Shown here in pieces: positions 52,129-61,663 of a DNA stretch of 64,000 nucleotides. The stretch is taken from the NCBI GenBank assembly GCA_964035575.1, contig OZ037859.1:1364001-1428000 (forward strand), written 5' to 3'. Numbering within the stretch: position 1 is the stretch's first letter; every line of letters begins with the position of its first letter. A program made the translations under genes and the position numbers. Source of the DNA: Rhynchopus sp. YZ270_cl-10 (lineage: Eukaryota; Euglenozoa; Diplonemea; Diplonemida; Diplonemidae). Below the pieces are notes generated by a model. The model ran no database searches, was not told the origin of the DNA, and worked only from the letters and a program-made list of their open reading frames with translations.

Positions 52129-54171
52129 ATGTCGGATCCGAAGTTCTGTCCGACAGGGTTACCGGCAGGCGAGAATGTAGATATTACCCCTAGCACACCT
52201 GCGCCCACGCCTCTCGCATTGTCACCTCGGACACGTATGCGCAATTTTATTGACGATGAAAGGCGACGAATGCCCGAGCCACGGCAAACCCCTCTAGGGT
52301 GGCTGTGCTCCCGCAAGGCTACCCTCGGCCGATGTGGGCAGTTCAGTTTGGTGTTCATGATAGCAGGATTGCTGCAGGTGGTGATGTCGGTCAAAGACGG
52401 CATTGTACCGGTGCTGCTTGTGATCAGTATCTTGACCGTGTGCCTCAGTGTGGCCTTTGTGGTGTGCAAGCTTACAAACAACGTCCCCTCGTACTTCACC
52501 GAAGTGCAGACAGCAGTGTTCACAATCTTCGTCGTAGCCGCAGGGGTGCACTCGGCAGCCACCGCAACACACGCCATGTGGATGTACTTCACGCTCATAC
52601 TCGGCTTCACACTGACTGGACGATACCAACACATGTCACGTCTCGTCATGGTCGTTGCCGTCGTGTTTCTGTGCCTGCGGCATGTGAACAACTCATTCCA
52701 GATCTCCCACACCGTATACACAGCAAAGGTGCCCGATGTATGCAACTGCGCATCGCCACCCTGCAAGGTCGACGTGTCAGACTCAGTGCTGTCTGCACTC
52801 ATGGACATTTTGTTTGTGTTGTCGATGTACCAGTTTGTGTGCCAATGCAACATCGAGAACGCAACGAAGGCGGAGGTGATGGAGTGCACGATCTCGACTG
52901 CGAAGTGTATTGCGACGTGCCTCTCGCTCTTCGACCTTGACGCGGCAGAAGTGCTCATACACTACGAGGACAAACTCCCGACGGAGATGCGAAAGTCCTT
53001 CCAGCAGCTGCTCGAGAACCTGCGTGTGTACCAGCCCTACTTACCACAGTCGTGTGTACCTGTCATCGAAGGCAGCGAGCAAGACCCACGCGTGCGCAAG
53101 GGCAGCCAGTTCAGTGTCTTCCTTGCAGGCGACAACGGCGAGATCGAAGCTGAGGAGTGCGAAGACGAGTTCGATTTCCAACACCGCCACGTCAGCAAGT
53201 GTGCGTCCTTCGTGCTTTCGAGGCTCGACTCGCATAGGAGGCGGATTTCGTCAGTCATCCCCCCCGACGATGAGGAAACAGAGGGGCAAACCTCACCCAA
53301 TTTCCACGTGATTGTCGCACGCAAGAAGGACCTGCACGTACATGCTGCACGCCTGACACTGCTCATGACGAACTTCCAGCACTCGATCCGCATGTTGGAG
53401 CAGGACCTTGATGTATACGAACAGGGGTTTTCATCATTCCTGCAGTCGTCGTTGGACATCTGCTCTCACGAGAAGGGTGTTGTGGACCTGTTCATTGGCG
53501 ACAAGGTGTTCGTCTCGTTCAACGCCATCCGGCAGTGCACACGCCATGCACGGGCGGCATCACGCTCTGCGGTTGCTCTTCTCAAGAAGCATGAGGACCA
53601 CTGCTGCAAGATCAACGTTGGAATTATCACAGGCAAATTCTTCTATGGAGACCTGGGCTGCAAGGACATGCGGCGTGCCACTGCGTTAGGAGCAAGCACG
53701 CTTGTCCTCTCTGCCTTCGAACGCGCAGGGAAGGAGCTGGGCATACCAATCCTGTGCAACGCTCTGTGTGAGAAGGACATCTCTTTCGAGCTGGACTTGA
53801 TTCTGGTTCTGCTGAAGGCGAGTCTGTTGAAGCGGGGGGAGCCTATACAGTGTGCGAGCATCCCTACACAGGGTGCGTGCTGCCGCCTGTGGGAGGTGCC
53901 CATTGAGCAGTCCGTGCGCGAGGAAGGTGAGGACATCCGCGAAGGATCCATGATGCGCGAACCTACGGAGTGGATGTACGAGATGGACAACAACGAGCGC
54001 CAGCAGGCATGGGTCAAGTACAACGACGTCGTACGAGACCTGCAAGACGGTGTCGCTGAAGAAGAGCAACTACTCAAGCGCCTGGAAGGAGGCCCGGAAC
54101 AGGTCGCAAAGTTCAAAGTTGCACTCGAGCAGGCAAAGGCGATCGGACCTTGTTTACGTATTTCGATGTAA
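52129..54171 (+). CDS. Membrane nucleotide cyclase homologue, degenerate (probable pseudocyclase), 680 aa
   Basis: Paralogue of the protein at 34709. Five to six membrane helices at about 70-87, 91-113, 126-145, 150-165, 170-186 and 218-236 are followed by the linker motif NLRVYQPYLP at 297-306. A cyclase homology region lies at about 390-560. Where a catalytic cyclase has the first metal Asp this one reads FHVIVARKKDLHVHA at 392-406 without it. GDKVFVSFN at 457-465 keeps the second Asp. INVGIITGKFFYGDLGCKD at 495-513 and the following helix fit the fold, but the substrate-contacting Asn/Arg are missing (GASTLVLSAFERAG). Most likely catalytically dead and regulatory. A C-terminal coiled coil (about 620-670) follows. 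A CCCTCCAG at 52054-52061 may be its acceptor. Confidence 0.8.
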   Translation: MSDPKFCPTGLPAGENVDITPSTPAPTPLALSPRTRMRNFIDDERRRMPEPRQTPLGWLCSRKATLGRCGQFSLVFMIAGLLQVVMSVKDGIVPVLLVISILTVCLSVAFVVCKLTNNVPSYFTEVQTAVFTIFVVAAGVHSAATATHAMWMYFTLILGFTLTGRYQHMSRLVMVVAVVFLCLRHVNNSFQISHTVYTAKVPDVCNCASPPCKVDVSDSVLSALMDILFVLSMYQFVCQCNIENATKAEVMECTISTAKCIATCLSLFDLDAAEVLIHYEDKLPTEMRKSFQQLLENLRVYQPYLPQSCVPVIEGSEQDPRVRKGSQFSVFLAGDNGEIEAEECEDEFDFQHRHVSKCASFVLSRLDSHRRRISSVIPPDDEETEGQTSPNFHVIVARKKDLHVHAARLTLLMTNFQHSIRMLEQDLDVYEQGFSSFLQSSLDICSHEKGVVDLFIGDKVFVSFNAIRQCTRHARAASRSAVALLKKHEDHCCKINVGIITGKFFYGDLGCKDMRRATALGASTLVLSAFERAGKELGIPILCNALCEKDISFELDLILVLLKASLLKRGEPIQCASIPTQGACCRLWEVPIEQSVREEGEDIREGSMMREPTEWMYEMDNNERQQAWVKYNDVVRDLQDGVAEEEQLLKRLEGGPEQVAKFKVALEQAKAIGPCLRISM

Positions 54172-54503
54172 AACACACACAAAAAATGCACAATAAAATG
54201 TGCGAATGGAAAGCGGGTTTGTAGACAACTACAATATTCACACAATTAAGAACAAACAGGTGCAAAGAGGGTTTTCCAACCCTACACCTGAATCAGTAGC
54301 CTCTCGTCTAACCTGGGCACGGTCCCATCTAGAAGTCATTATATACACCGTCGAAGGTGTATCCCTTAGCGAAGGTGTATGCCCCTTTTTCCCACAGCTT
54401 TATTTTGTGCCCCTTTTCTGCTGTGGCGGGCAGGGTGGGGTAGCAAATACAAACACTCCACTGGGGAGGGGTTTGTATTTTGACAAATGGGAGGCGATAG
54501 GTA

Positions 54504-55216
54504 AGCTTAGCAAAAGCCTTCAGCAGAGATTTTTTTGTGGGGGGGTGGGGGGGGGGTTCGACCCCCCTTGGGGGGTTTTTCAGACGTGTCCAGGGGGGGT
54601 GGAGAAAAAAAAAATCCGGGGGCCGAAAAATTTCCAGGGGGGGTGGCCCGGCATGCACCCACATGTGCACTCGCCATGGGGCCATATTCAGCCTCGTGCC
54701 TCGTGAACAAAGTGACTCCGTGCAGCCAGAACGCGACTCAATTAGTCAAACGCCGAAGGAAAAGGAAGCATGCAGCATGGCAAAAGACAAAAAGTAGCGT
54801 ACCGTGCGCCTGCGGCGCAAGCTTGCAACCCACCCTTCCCATGACATAGTTTGGCGGTAAAAATGTGTAATTTTAAGCGCAAATTTTTGAAATGTTGCGT
54901 ACCGTGGCTTCGCCAGGAACCTATGGGTGCCATGACCGCCGTTTCTTTTGTAAATGTACTGAGGTTACTGATAATTCGTGTGCCCCGTCTGCCTGGTGTA
55001 AATATCAGGGAAGTGCCGAACTCCGCAGTTGGACAACCACGGAATTCTCACATTCCGCCGGAGGCCCCCAACTTGAGCTAAGGTGGGGACCCGGGCGCGC
55101 GAAGCGCGCCCGGGCTCGACTGACAAATTTTCGACCCCCCTTGAGGCCTGAAAAACCGGATCGAAAAATAAACTCTGCCTTCAGTTCAAAAAAAAAAAAA
55201 AATACTTGCTGAGCCC
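54504..55216. mobile_element. Remnant related to the 5-bp-TSD hAT-like family
   Basis: The segment 54795-54920 closely matches 7543-7685 of the element at 6579-8325 (GTAGCGTACCGTGCGCCTGC, then GAAATGTTGCGTACC and GTGGCTTCGCCAG). TTCGACCCCCCTTG is directly repeated at 54557 and 55127. Ends are uncertain. A perfect 11-bp GC stem around a GAA loop lies at 55090-55114. Confidence 0.45.
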
Positions 55217-55693
55217 CCAAGGGAGGTGTGTTGTCTGTTTTCCTGTGTGGGGAGGTGACCTCCGTATATCGGCAACTCGCACGCCCTAGATGTGAAAAAA
55301 CGGCACAAACCGGGACACGGTCGGGCTTACTCTGGATAGAACTGCGTCCAACGAAAAACACTGTTATATTTTTGTTGTTATCAAATCAGTTGGCGGATGA
55401 TATTGTCTATTTTTTTTTTTAAAAGCAATGAGTTGATTTTTGTTGTTTTACATACACCTTCCTTCATAAAAATGTGATTTACATCCCATATGTCAGGTCC
55501 TGTACCCGGTTTTGATACAATACTTTTCATGGATGGTGTGGCTAAATCCAGTACAAAAACAGCACAAAAGAATCACAAAAGAAGTACAAAAATTACACTT
55601 TATTTTGGGGGTGTTTTTCGCGAAAAATTATTTCCCTGTATAAACTTTTTGGGGGTCGGGGTCGGGTCGGGGGGGAAATTTTTTTTGGCCTAC

Positions 55694-55855
55694 AAAGGGG
55701 GATCCGTAAATAGACCGGCAACGACCAGACACGTAATTAGTGTGTATAGCCGGTCTTTAGCCGGTCTTTAGGGTCCGTAAAAAGACCGGCTCTTAAGGAT
55801 TACCGGCTATAAGGGCCGGTCCTACCCACCCTCGAAAAAGACCGGCAGACCGGGT
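55694..55855. repeat. Cluster of AGACCGGC repeats
   Basis: AAGACCGGC or GCCGGTCTTT occurs about seven times within 160 bases. It may be a small element with subterminal repeats, but I could not fix the ends. Confidence 0.45.
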
Positions 55856-55964
55856 GTACAATTGTACACACAAAAAATACCCGATTTTTTGGAAAAAACC
55901 AAAGGGGGGACCCTTTGGTCGTCGAAATTCCCCAGCCAAAATTGGTCGCAAAATCGGCCGATTT

Positions 55965-56360
55965 TTCAAAAATCTCAAAAAAAAAAAATCCCAAAAATTT
56001 TTTTCACAAGTGTTTTTGAGGCCTGCTCACTACACCCTAGGCACCCTTCTGGGACCAAAAAAGCAAAAAAAGCAAGAGTTTATTCCCCAGCCATTTTCTG
56101 CACCACCAGTGCATTTTGTATGGGCCAGCGCCTTGTCAAAAATCGAAAAATCTCAAAAAAAAAAAAAAATCCCAATTTTTTTTCACAAGTGTTTTTGAGG
56201 CCTGCTCACTACACCCTAGGCACCCTTCTGGGACCAAAAAGTCAAAAAAAGCAAGAATTGAGCTGTTTTGAGCATCTAGAGTTTATTCCCCGGCCATTTT
56301 TATGCACCACCAGTGCATTTTGTATGGGCCAGCGCCTTGTCAAAAATCGAAAAATCTCAA
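55965..56360. repeat. Two-unit tandem repeat of about 190 bp
   Basis: Two near-identical units each contain CACAAGTGTTTTTGAGGCCT and GTATGGGCCAGCGCCTTGTC. The second carries an extra short insertion (GAATTGAGCTGTTTTGAG). Confidence 0.8.
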
Positions 56361-56373
56361 AAAAATGACTATT

Positions 56374-56521
56374 TATTAAATGAAAATCAGATAGCCTGAT
56401 TTTCACGCATGGATGTGATTTTCAAGAGTGATTATACTTCACGAGCGTAGCGAGTGAAGTAATAGAACGAGTGAAAATCACATCCATAAGTGGAAATCAG
56501 GCTCTGATTTTGCATTTAATA
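56374..56521. mobile_element. 148-bp palindromic MITE
   Basis: Two arms of about 50 bases (TATTAAATGAAAATCAGA; GCCTGATTTTCAC; ATGGATGTGATTTTCA) are inverted copies with a few mismatches. CGAGCGTAGCGAGTG lies in the loop. It abuts the next element. Confidence 0.65.
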
Positions 56522-56526
56522 TAGAG

Positions 56527-57020
56527 TTTTATCTTATGAAATAAAGTTTAAGTGGAAAATATGCATGTGTATGGTACTGAGTGGTGATGTGGTGTTGAGA
56601 AGGAGAGAAAGATGTATTCAGATAAGGCAGTGTGGGCAGGCCGTCCTGGAGAGCGTCCTGCTTCCTGCTTTTTGCCTCTCGGCTTCAACACCTTCGCCGT
56701 TCTGCCCATTTTAGAGATTTGGGTGAGAGGTTTTGGGTGGTCACTGTGGTCACTGTGTCATGCATTTTTTGCGATTTTTCAACATGGTGGCCAAAAAAAA
56801 ATTTTCGAAAAAAATCCCAAAAAAACTCAAAATTCCACCCAGAATCCCACCCAAAAAAATTTTTTCTGAGCGTGAAAATAAAGTTTCTGATTTTCACTGT
56901 TGGGATTTTTGGTCGTGATTCCCGACCATTACTTTATTTTCACGGCGTGAAATAAAGTGATTCATGATTTTTACGGTACTACCAAATTTTCCACGTAAAC
57001 TTTATTTTCATAAGATAAAA
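56527..57020. mobile_element. 494-bp MITE with TTTTATCTTATGAAA ends
   Basis: About 33 bp of inverted ends: TTTTATCTTATG, then AATAAAGTTTA(A/C)GTGGAAAA. The interior contains further copies of GAAATAAAGT. Non-coding; target duplication unclear. Confidence 0.7.
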
Positions 57021-57049
57021 ATTTTTTTTTTCGGGAAAATTTCGACCCC

Positions 57050-57650
57050 TGAGTTGGGTTTTTGGGCACCAAAAAGTGCAAAAAAACGCAAAAATCGGGT
57101 GTTTTGACGATCTGGGGGTAAACCATATGCATTATGCACCTTATGCATTACTACAGGGGCCCACAATTTCGACTTTTCCTTAGCAAATTCCGTCACAATT
57201 TTTTTTTTTCGATTTTGGCAAAGGCAAATCTCAGGCAAAAAAAATCACCCCGATAGTGGGTCCTTGGGTGTCCAAAGATGCCAAAAACACAAAAAAATTG
57301 ATGTTTTGACCATCGGTGGGCACCTAAAACGCACTTTTCTGCCCAAAAAATGAATATCGATTTTTTCCTTAGCGTTCTTATAGCCGCGATTTTTCAGTTT
57401 TTTTTCGCAAAGGGTGAAAAAAAAATTCACCGAAAATAGTGTGTCCTTGGGAGACCAAAAACGCAAAAAAACGCAAAATTTTGGTGTTTTGACCCTTCAG
57501 AAGCACCCAAAACGCACTTTTGTGTACAAAAACACGCATATTTCACATTTCCTTAGCAATTCCTTTCACAAGTACAAGGCGATTTTTGACCAGACAAAAA
57601 AATTTTTATTGCTCAAAAACGGGCGTGGTAGGCACCCGAAGTCATAAAAT
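57050..57650. repeat. Degenerate satellite-like repeat, period about 190 bp
   Basis: Three units each carry a CCTTGGG(T/A)G(A/T)CC start (the first unit reads GGGCACC), then ACGCAAAA with A runs, GGTGTTTTGAC and CAAAACGCACTTT. They resemble the shorter tandem at 55965. Confidence 0.6.
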
Positions 57651-59207
57651 GGCCCAAAGAATCTAAAAACCTCAGAAATACATGTTCGTGAAAAACATTT
57701 GCAAGTCAAAATTCAACCACAATACGGTCATTTTGTGCATACCCTGTGACTGTAGTGGTTAGAGAACACGCATGCAGACCTGTTCCTTGCAATTTCCAGT
57801 GTTGTGTTTATCAATGCATGCATCCAGAGGACCTCTGGTTTACGTAATCGTAGGCACTCCTGAGCAAAAATGAAGTCGGTTTTTGACCCAAAATCGGGGT
57901 GTGTGGGCCCTAATTTGCTCCAAATTTGGCCGAAAATTGGGATTTTTCTGAAAATTTCATTGTGCTCAGCAAAAATCCTTGCTTTTTTGAAGAATTTTCC
58001 AAAAAATATGCTATACCCCCTATGACTGGACCCAACTCCCCTCACCCCTGTTTTTTTTTCACCCAAAAGGGCCGGAAATTTTACACACTAATACACAAAC
58101 TTACGGACCCCCCAAAAAATTGAGGAATTTTTTTTTCTTCTTCGATTCTCGGGAGTCCGTGCGTGCTGTGATGGGGTCACTTTGCGCTGAGAAATGAGTA
58201 TTTTTGACCTAAAATGCATGCATCAGTTTTTACAGGGCATTTTCAGGTTTAGTGTAAAATATGGTCAGTACTTGACCACTGAGGGTAAAGTGCAAGGTAA
58301 ACGTGGGGGCAGTTTGCATAGCTGCGAACTTTGCTGCATGTTGTGACCCCACCATTTTACGGACGGAGCTCGTAGAACCCAATGAGGAGTGAGAAAGAAG
58401 GATGTGGCCAACGAAAAAAGTAGCGTACTGTGCGCCTGCGGCGCAAGATTGCAACCCACCTTTTCCCTTGGGGCGATTGGGAAAGTACGAATTGGTACCA
58501 AAAATAAAAAAAAACCCCTTTTTTAGGGTACCTACCCCCCCCCCGTGCATAAGTCCGACCCCCATGACCCGTGTATAAGTCCGGGCAGATTTGGGATTAG
58601 GATCGGACTTATGCACAGGCCGACTTATACACCGGTTTTGTGTACTGGTCGTGGTGAAAAATTTTTTTGGGGCATTTTCCCGCTCGCGAAGCGAGCGGGG
58701 GGGAAAAATTGGGGCGTTTTTCCGCTCGCGAAGCGAGCGCAATTGTATTTTTATTGGCGGTGTATTCACCAGGGATCATCTTCGCTTCTCGTGTCAACAC
58801 GTCATCCTCACAATTCTCAAAGATGTGAACCTGTTAAAATTGGAAAACTTTGCACCCCAAACACCCCCAACAGCCAAAAGGTGCCCCTTGTTGCTGGGAG
58901 TTGGTTCTCATGTTTGATACCTGCACAGCAAGCATTCCTCTGAGTCCAACGCTGTTTGGCCTGCCTGCGGCGTTGTACCGAAGGTGCACGAAGACAGGGT
59001 AAATTTTGCGGTCCCTCATGTGGGTCACTCACACTGAGGTGACGTGCCACTGCATGGGTCTGGGTACCTGGGTGCACAAACCGGTGTATAAGTCCGATAC
59101 CCGTGCATAAGTCCGAAACCCCGTGTATAAGTCCGGAGGCCCTCAGCTCCCCCAAAAATCGGACTTATACGCAGACTTATGCACGGGGGGGGGGGGGGGG
59201 GGGGGGG

Positions 59208-61653
59208 CAAGGTTGGTTTAGAACAGGGGGTCAATAATTTAGTACATAAAATACAATAAAATACAATTAAATACAATTAAATACACATAAAATACACATA
59301 AAATACACATAAAATACAACCCTAGGGTTAGGCTGCACTGTCTGGCTGTGCAGCTCCAGTGTCGTTCTCATCCACGTTTATGGCCTCTTTTTTTCTCTCC
59401 TCAGTTTTCTTTTTCTTTTCGGCAGCTTTTTGGGCCTCTTCTATGTCTTTGACGAGTTCGTCAAGGCCGGACCACCAGTCGCCCCCACCCCCGCCTCCCC
59501 CCTCCTGTTCCTTGTAAAACCTATACACGGCGGTGAGCTTGTGTACACGCTCACCGAGAAGGCGGTTCCGCCGTTTTTCGCTTTGCCAGCCCATCTGGCT
59601 AAACACGCGTTCGGACTCTGCTGTGCTCGCGGGTACACCTGTCAGTCTCTTCGCAAACGCTGCTAACTTCGATTCAGGGTAGAGCAGACCCCACATTTCC
59701 CACCATTTCTCAACAGGCATCACTCGCGACTGCTCCCACACATCCTCGTCTTCATCCTTCTCGTACAAGCCTGTTGTTGTGTGTTGTGTGATCTGCGGTA
59801 GCGCAGCTGCCATACCTATGCGTGTGACGTAGGAAAGCAGCTCCCCTGAAACTGCAGCACCCCCGATCTTTTTCAAGTACGCAGCGCAAGTTTTGCGTAA
59901 TGGAGTAGTAATCTTAAAACCATCCAGCATCCCGAAAGCACGTGGCAAAGCCGTCTTCTCAGCTTCTGACATTTCTGAAAGGAAAAAAGGATGCAACACC
60001 GTTGAAGCCACGATCCAGGGTTTCTCTGCGTACCCGTCCAAGCGCCGCTGCAAACGCTCGACCACGGCCTTCATTTTTTTCTTCTCCTCCCCCTTCATCT
60101 TTGCATGCACCTGGCCGGCCACCTCCACGACCTTTGTGAACACTGGGATCACAAAGGAGATGCGGGAGGCGTTCGACTGCAGCAACTCCACCCCAAGTGC
60201 CAGGGAGTCCAGCACTTCCTTCACCATCAAGAAGGTATCCCAGTTACTGAGAAGCTCCTTGATGTGGGGGAGTTGTGCGACGAAGCTTGCGTCTTCTCTC
60301 AGCAGGACAAGCGCCTCTTTGTTCATCTGCAGTTCAGACCAAGTCGCCACAATCGTAGTCCATCTTGTTGTCGCCGGGATCACCACCAGGCGGGCCTGCT
60401 TGCCTGTAGTCGCCTTCACCTTTTCCTCCCACTTCAGCCGCAAACCCTCAACGTTGCGCAGGGATGCCGCAATCGTTGCCACCGCTTTGTGCAGGTAATT
60501 GAACTCATACGGGGAGTCCTTTCCTGCAACGCGGTGCATGCCGACCACGTCGTTTGTTCCTCGTGAGAGGGAGTGCGCCCCACAAACACCGTACTCGCAG
60601 TGCCTCCTCCCCGCCTTCTCTGCCTCCTCCGCGAAGAGTCGGGCTGAACACTGTGCTGTTGAGTCACCGTCTGCGAGGATACAAACGATTTTGTCCAATA
60701 TATCAGCGGGCAAGTCGAGTAGGTGGTTCTTCAGCTCCTCTGCGTTGTGCACCTTTTCCTTTAGCACCCCACTCTTGAACAGAGTGGCCTTACTGTTGTG
60801 AAACAGCAAGATGGTGAACAGCTTCTCCTTCCTGTCGTCTTCCCAGGCGTCACACAAGATGACGAGCTCGTCTGCTTTGCTGAGGGCTTTCAGCTGCGGG
60901 TCGGTGATGGCGGTGTACTCGTTGTCGAGAAGAGGACCTGCCACAGTTTTGCGGTTAAAGGAAAGCTGCTTCCACTCCAAGCCAGGGCGGGTTATTTCAA
61001 GGGCCTCCTGGAACAGGGGGTGCTCACTGTGTGTGAATGGTGTAGCCGAGCAATAAAAAAACCTCGCCCAAGCTGCCCTTATTTTTTTGCACTCGTCCAC
61101 ACTCGGTTTGGGCACTGCACCCAGTTGTGACTTGATGGAAGTCCTGGGCCTCTTTGCGGGGGGCTGTTCTGATGCGGGTTTGTCATCCGCTTTGCGTTTC
61201 TTCTCTGGCTCCTTCTTCAAACCCGCCCGTTCCTTCACGTCCTCTGGTGCCTTCTCGCACTTCTCGAGGTGTCCCCTCAGCCTGGTGCCTGTCACCTTCC
61301 CCACCGCCATTTGGCAATGTTTGCACGTATAGTGCGAAACACCGCCCTCCTTCTTCTCCACGAAGTGCTTCTTTGACCAGCACTCAGGACGTCCTGCCAT
61401 TGTGGAAGAAAAAGGAGAGGAAAATATTTTTTCTGATTGAAAGTGGTGTTTACGTTTGGGTACGGGGCGAAGCATAAAATCTGTTCGTAAAAAGAAACGC
61501 AAGCTTTTTGTTTTATCTTGTTCATTTATGAACCCTAACAGGGGGTGGTGTATTTAATTGTATTTAATTCAATTTCCCCCCGAATAAAATACAATAAAAT
61601 ACAATAAAATACAAGTATTAAATACACCGTGTATTATATACCTGCCAACCTTG
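59208..61653 (-). mobile_element. Complete-looking hAT DNA transposon, 2446 bp, TSD of eight G
   Basis: Perfect 9-bp inverted ends CAAGGTTGG. Both subterminal regions are arrays of AAAATACA(A/C) (59240-59320 and 61545-61630). It sits in a G run with 23 G before and exactly eight G after, consistent with an 8-bp target duplication made of G alone. One intact transposase ORF on the - strand. Integrity of ends and gene suggests recent activity. Confidence 0.9.
59328..61400 (-). CDS. hAT transposase with N-terminal BED zinc finger, 690 aa
   Basis: Moves the surrounding element by DDE-type cut-and-paste. The BED finger comes first: CWSKKHF, then CKHCQMAVGKVTGTRLRGHL with CxxC and HxxxxC ligands. 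A basic nuclear-localisation-like stretch follows (PAKRPRTSIKSQ). Catalytic-core features are in order: LCDAWEDDRKEKLFTILLF with the first Asp, ILADGDSTAQ with the second Asp, CGAHSLSRGTNDVV (the CxxH motif) and TTRWTTIVATW (RW motif). The hATC dimerisation domain PASTAESERVFSQMG, then KRRNRL, precedes a Gly run and an acidic/basic tail. The ATG at 61400 is chosen because it directly precedes the BED domain; an in-frame ATG at 61475 is possible. No stop or frameshift. It is the only convincing - strand gene in the window. Confidence 0.93.
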   Translation of the reverse strand: MAGRPECWSKKHFVEKKEGGVSHYTCKHCQMAVGKVTGTRLRGHLEKCEKAPEDVKERAGLKKEPEKKRKADDKPASEQPPAKRPRTSIKSQLGAVPKPSVDECKKIRAAWARFFYCSATPFTHSEHPLFQEALEITRPGLEWKQLSFNRKTVAGPLLDNEYTAITDPQLKALSKADELVILCDAWEDDRKEKLFTILLFHNSKATLFKSGVLKEKVHNAEELKNHLLDLPADILDKIVCILADGDSTAQCSARLFAEEAEKAGRRHCEYGVCGAHSLSRGTNDVVGMHRVAGKDSPYEFNYLHKAVATIAASLRNVEGLRLKWEEKVKATTGKQARLVVIPATTRWTTIVATWSELQMNKEALVLLREDASFVAQLPHIKELLSNWDTFLMVKEVLDSLALGVELLQSNASRISFVIPVFTKVVEVAGQVHAKMKGEEKKKMKAVVERLQRRLDGYAEKPWIVASTVLHPFFLSEMSEAEKTALPRAFGMLDGFKITTPLRKTCAAYLKKIGGAAVSGELLSYVTRIGMAAALPQITQHTTTGLYEKDEDEDVWEQSRVMPVEKWWEMWGLLYPESKLAAFAKRLTGVPASTAESERVFSQMGWQSEKRRNRLLGERVHKLTAVYRFYKEQEGGGGGGGDWWSGLDELVKDIEEAQKAAEKKKKTEERKKEAINVDENDTGAAQPDSAA

Positions 61654-61663
61654 GGGGGGGGTA

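Larger units (their letters stand above)
58535..61661. mobile_element. Element with GTGTATAAGTCCG repeats, split by a hAT insertion
   Basis: The left end is ten C then GTGCATAAGTCCG. The right is GACTTATGCAC followed by a G run that is interrupted by the hAT element at 59208-61653 and resumes for eight G. TA lies outside both ends (58533-58534 and 61662-61663). Nine copies of GTG(T/C)ATAAGTCCG or its complement lie near the ends. Interior 58830-59070 is homologous to 12360-12600 in an element with other ends. Twin CGCTCGC-type hairpins with GAA loops are at 58681 and 58723. Confidence 0.7.

Noticed and set aside
54550-54570. B-box-like GGTTCGACCCC
   Set aside because: Falls inside G/C runs of a transposon remnant and lacks an A box or stem partners.
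57737-57810. tRNA-like A box (TGTAGTGGTTAGAGAACACG)
   Set aside because: No B box at the expected distance and no cloverleaf could be drawn.
58545-59184. CRISPR-like regular short repeats
   Set aside because: Repeats occur in both orientations, with irregular spacing, at the two ends of a transposon in a eukaryotic setting.
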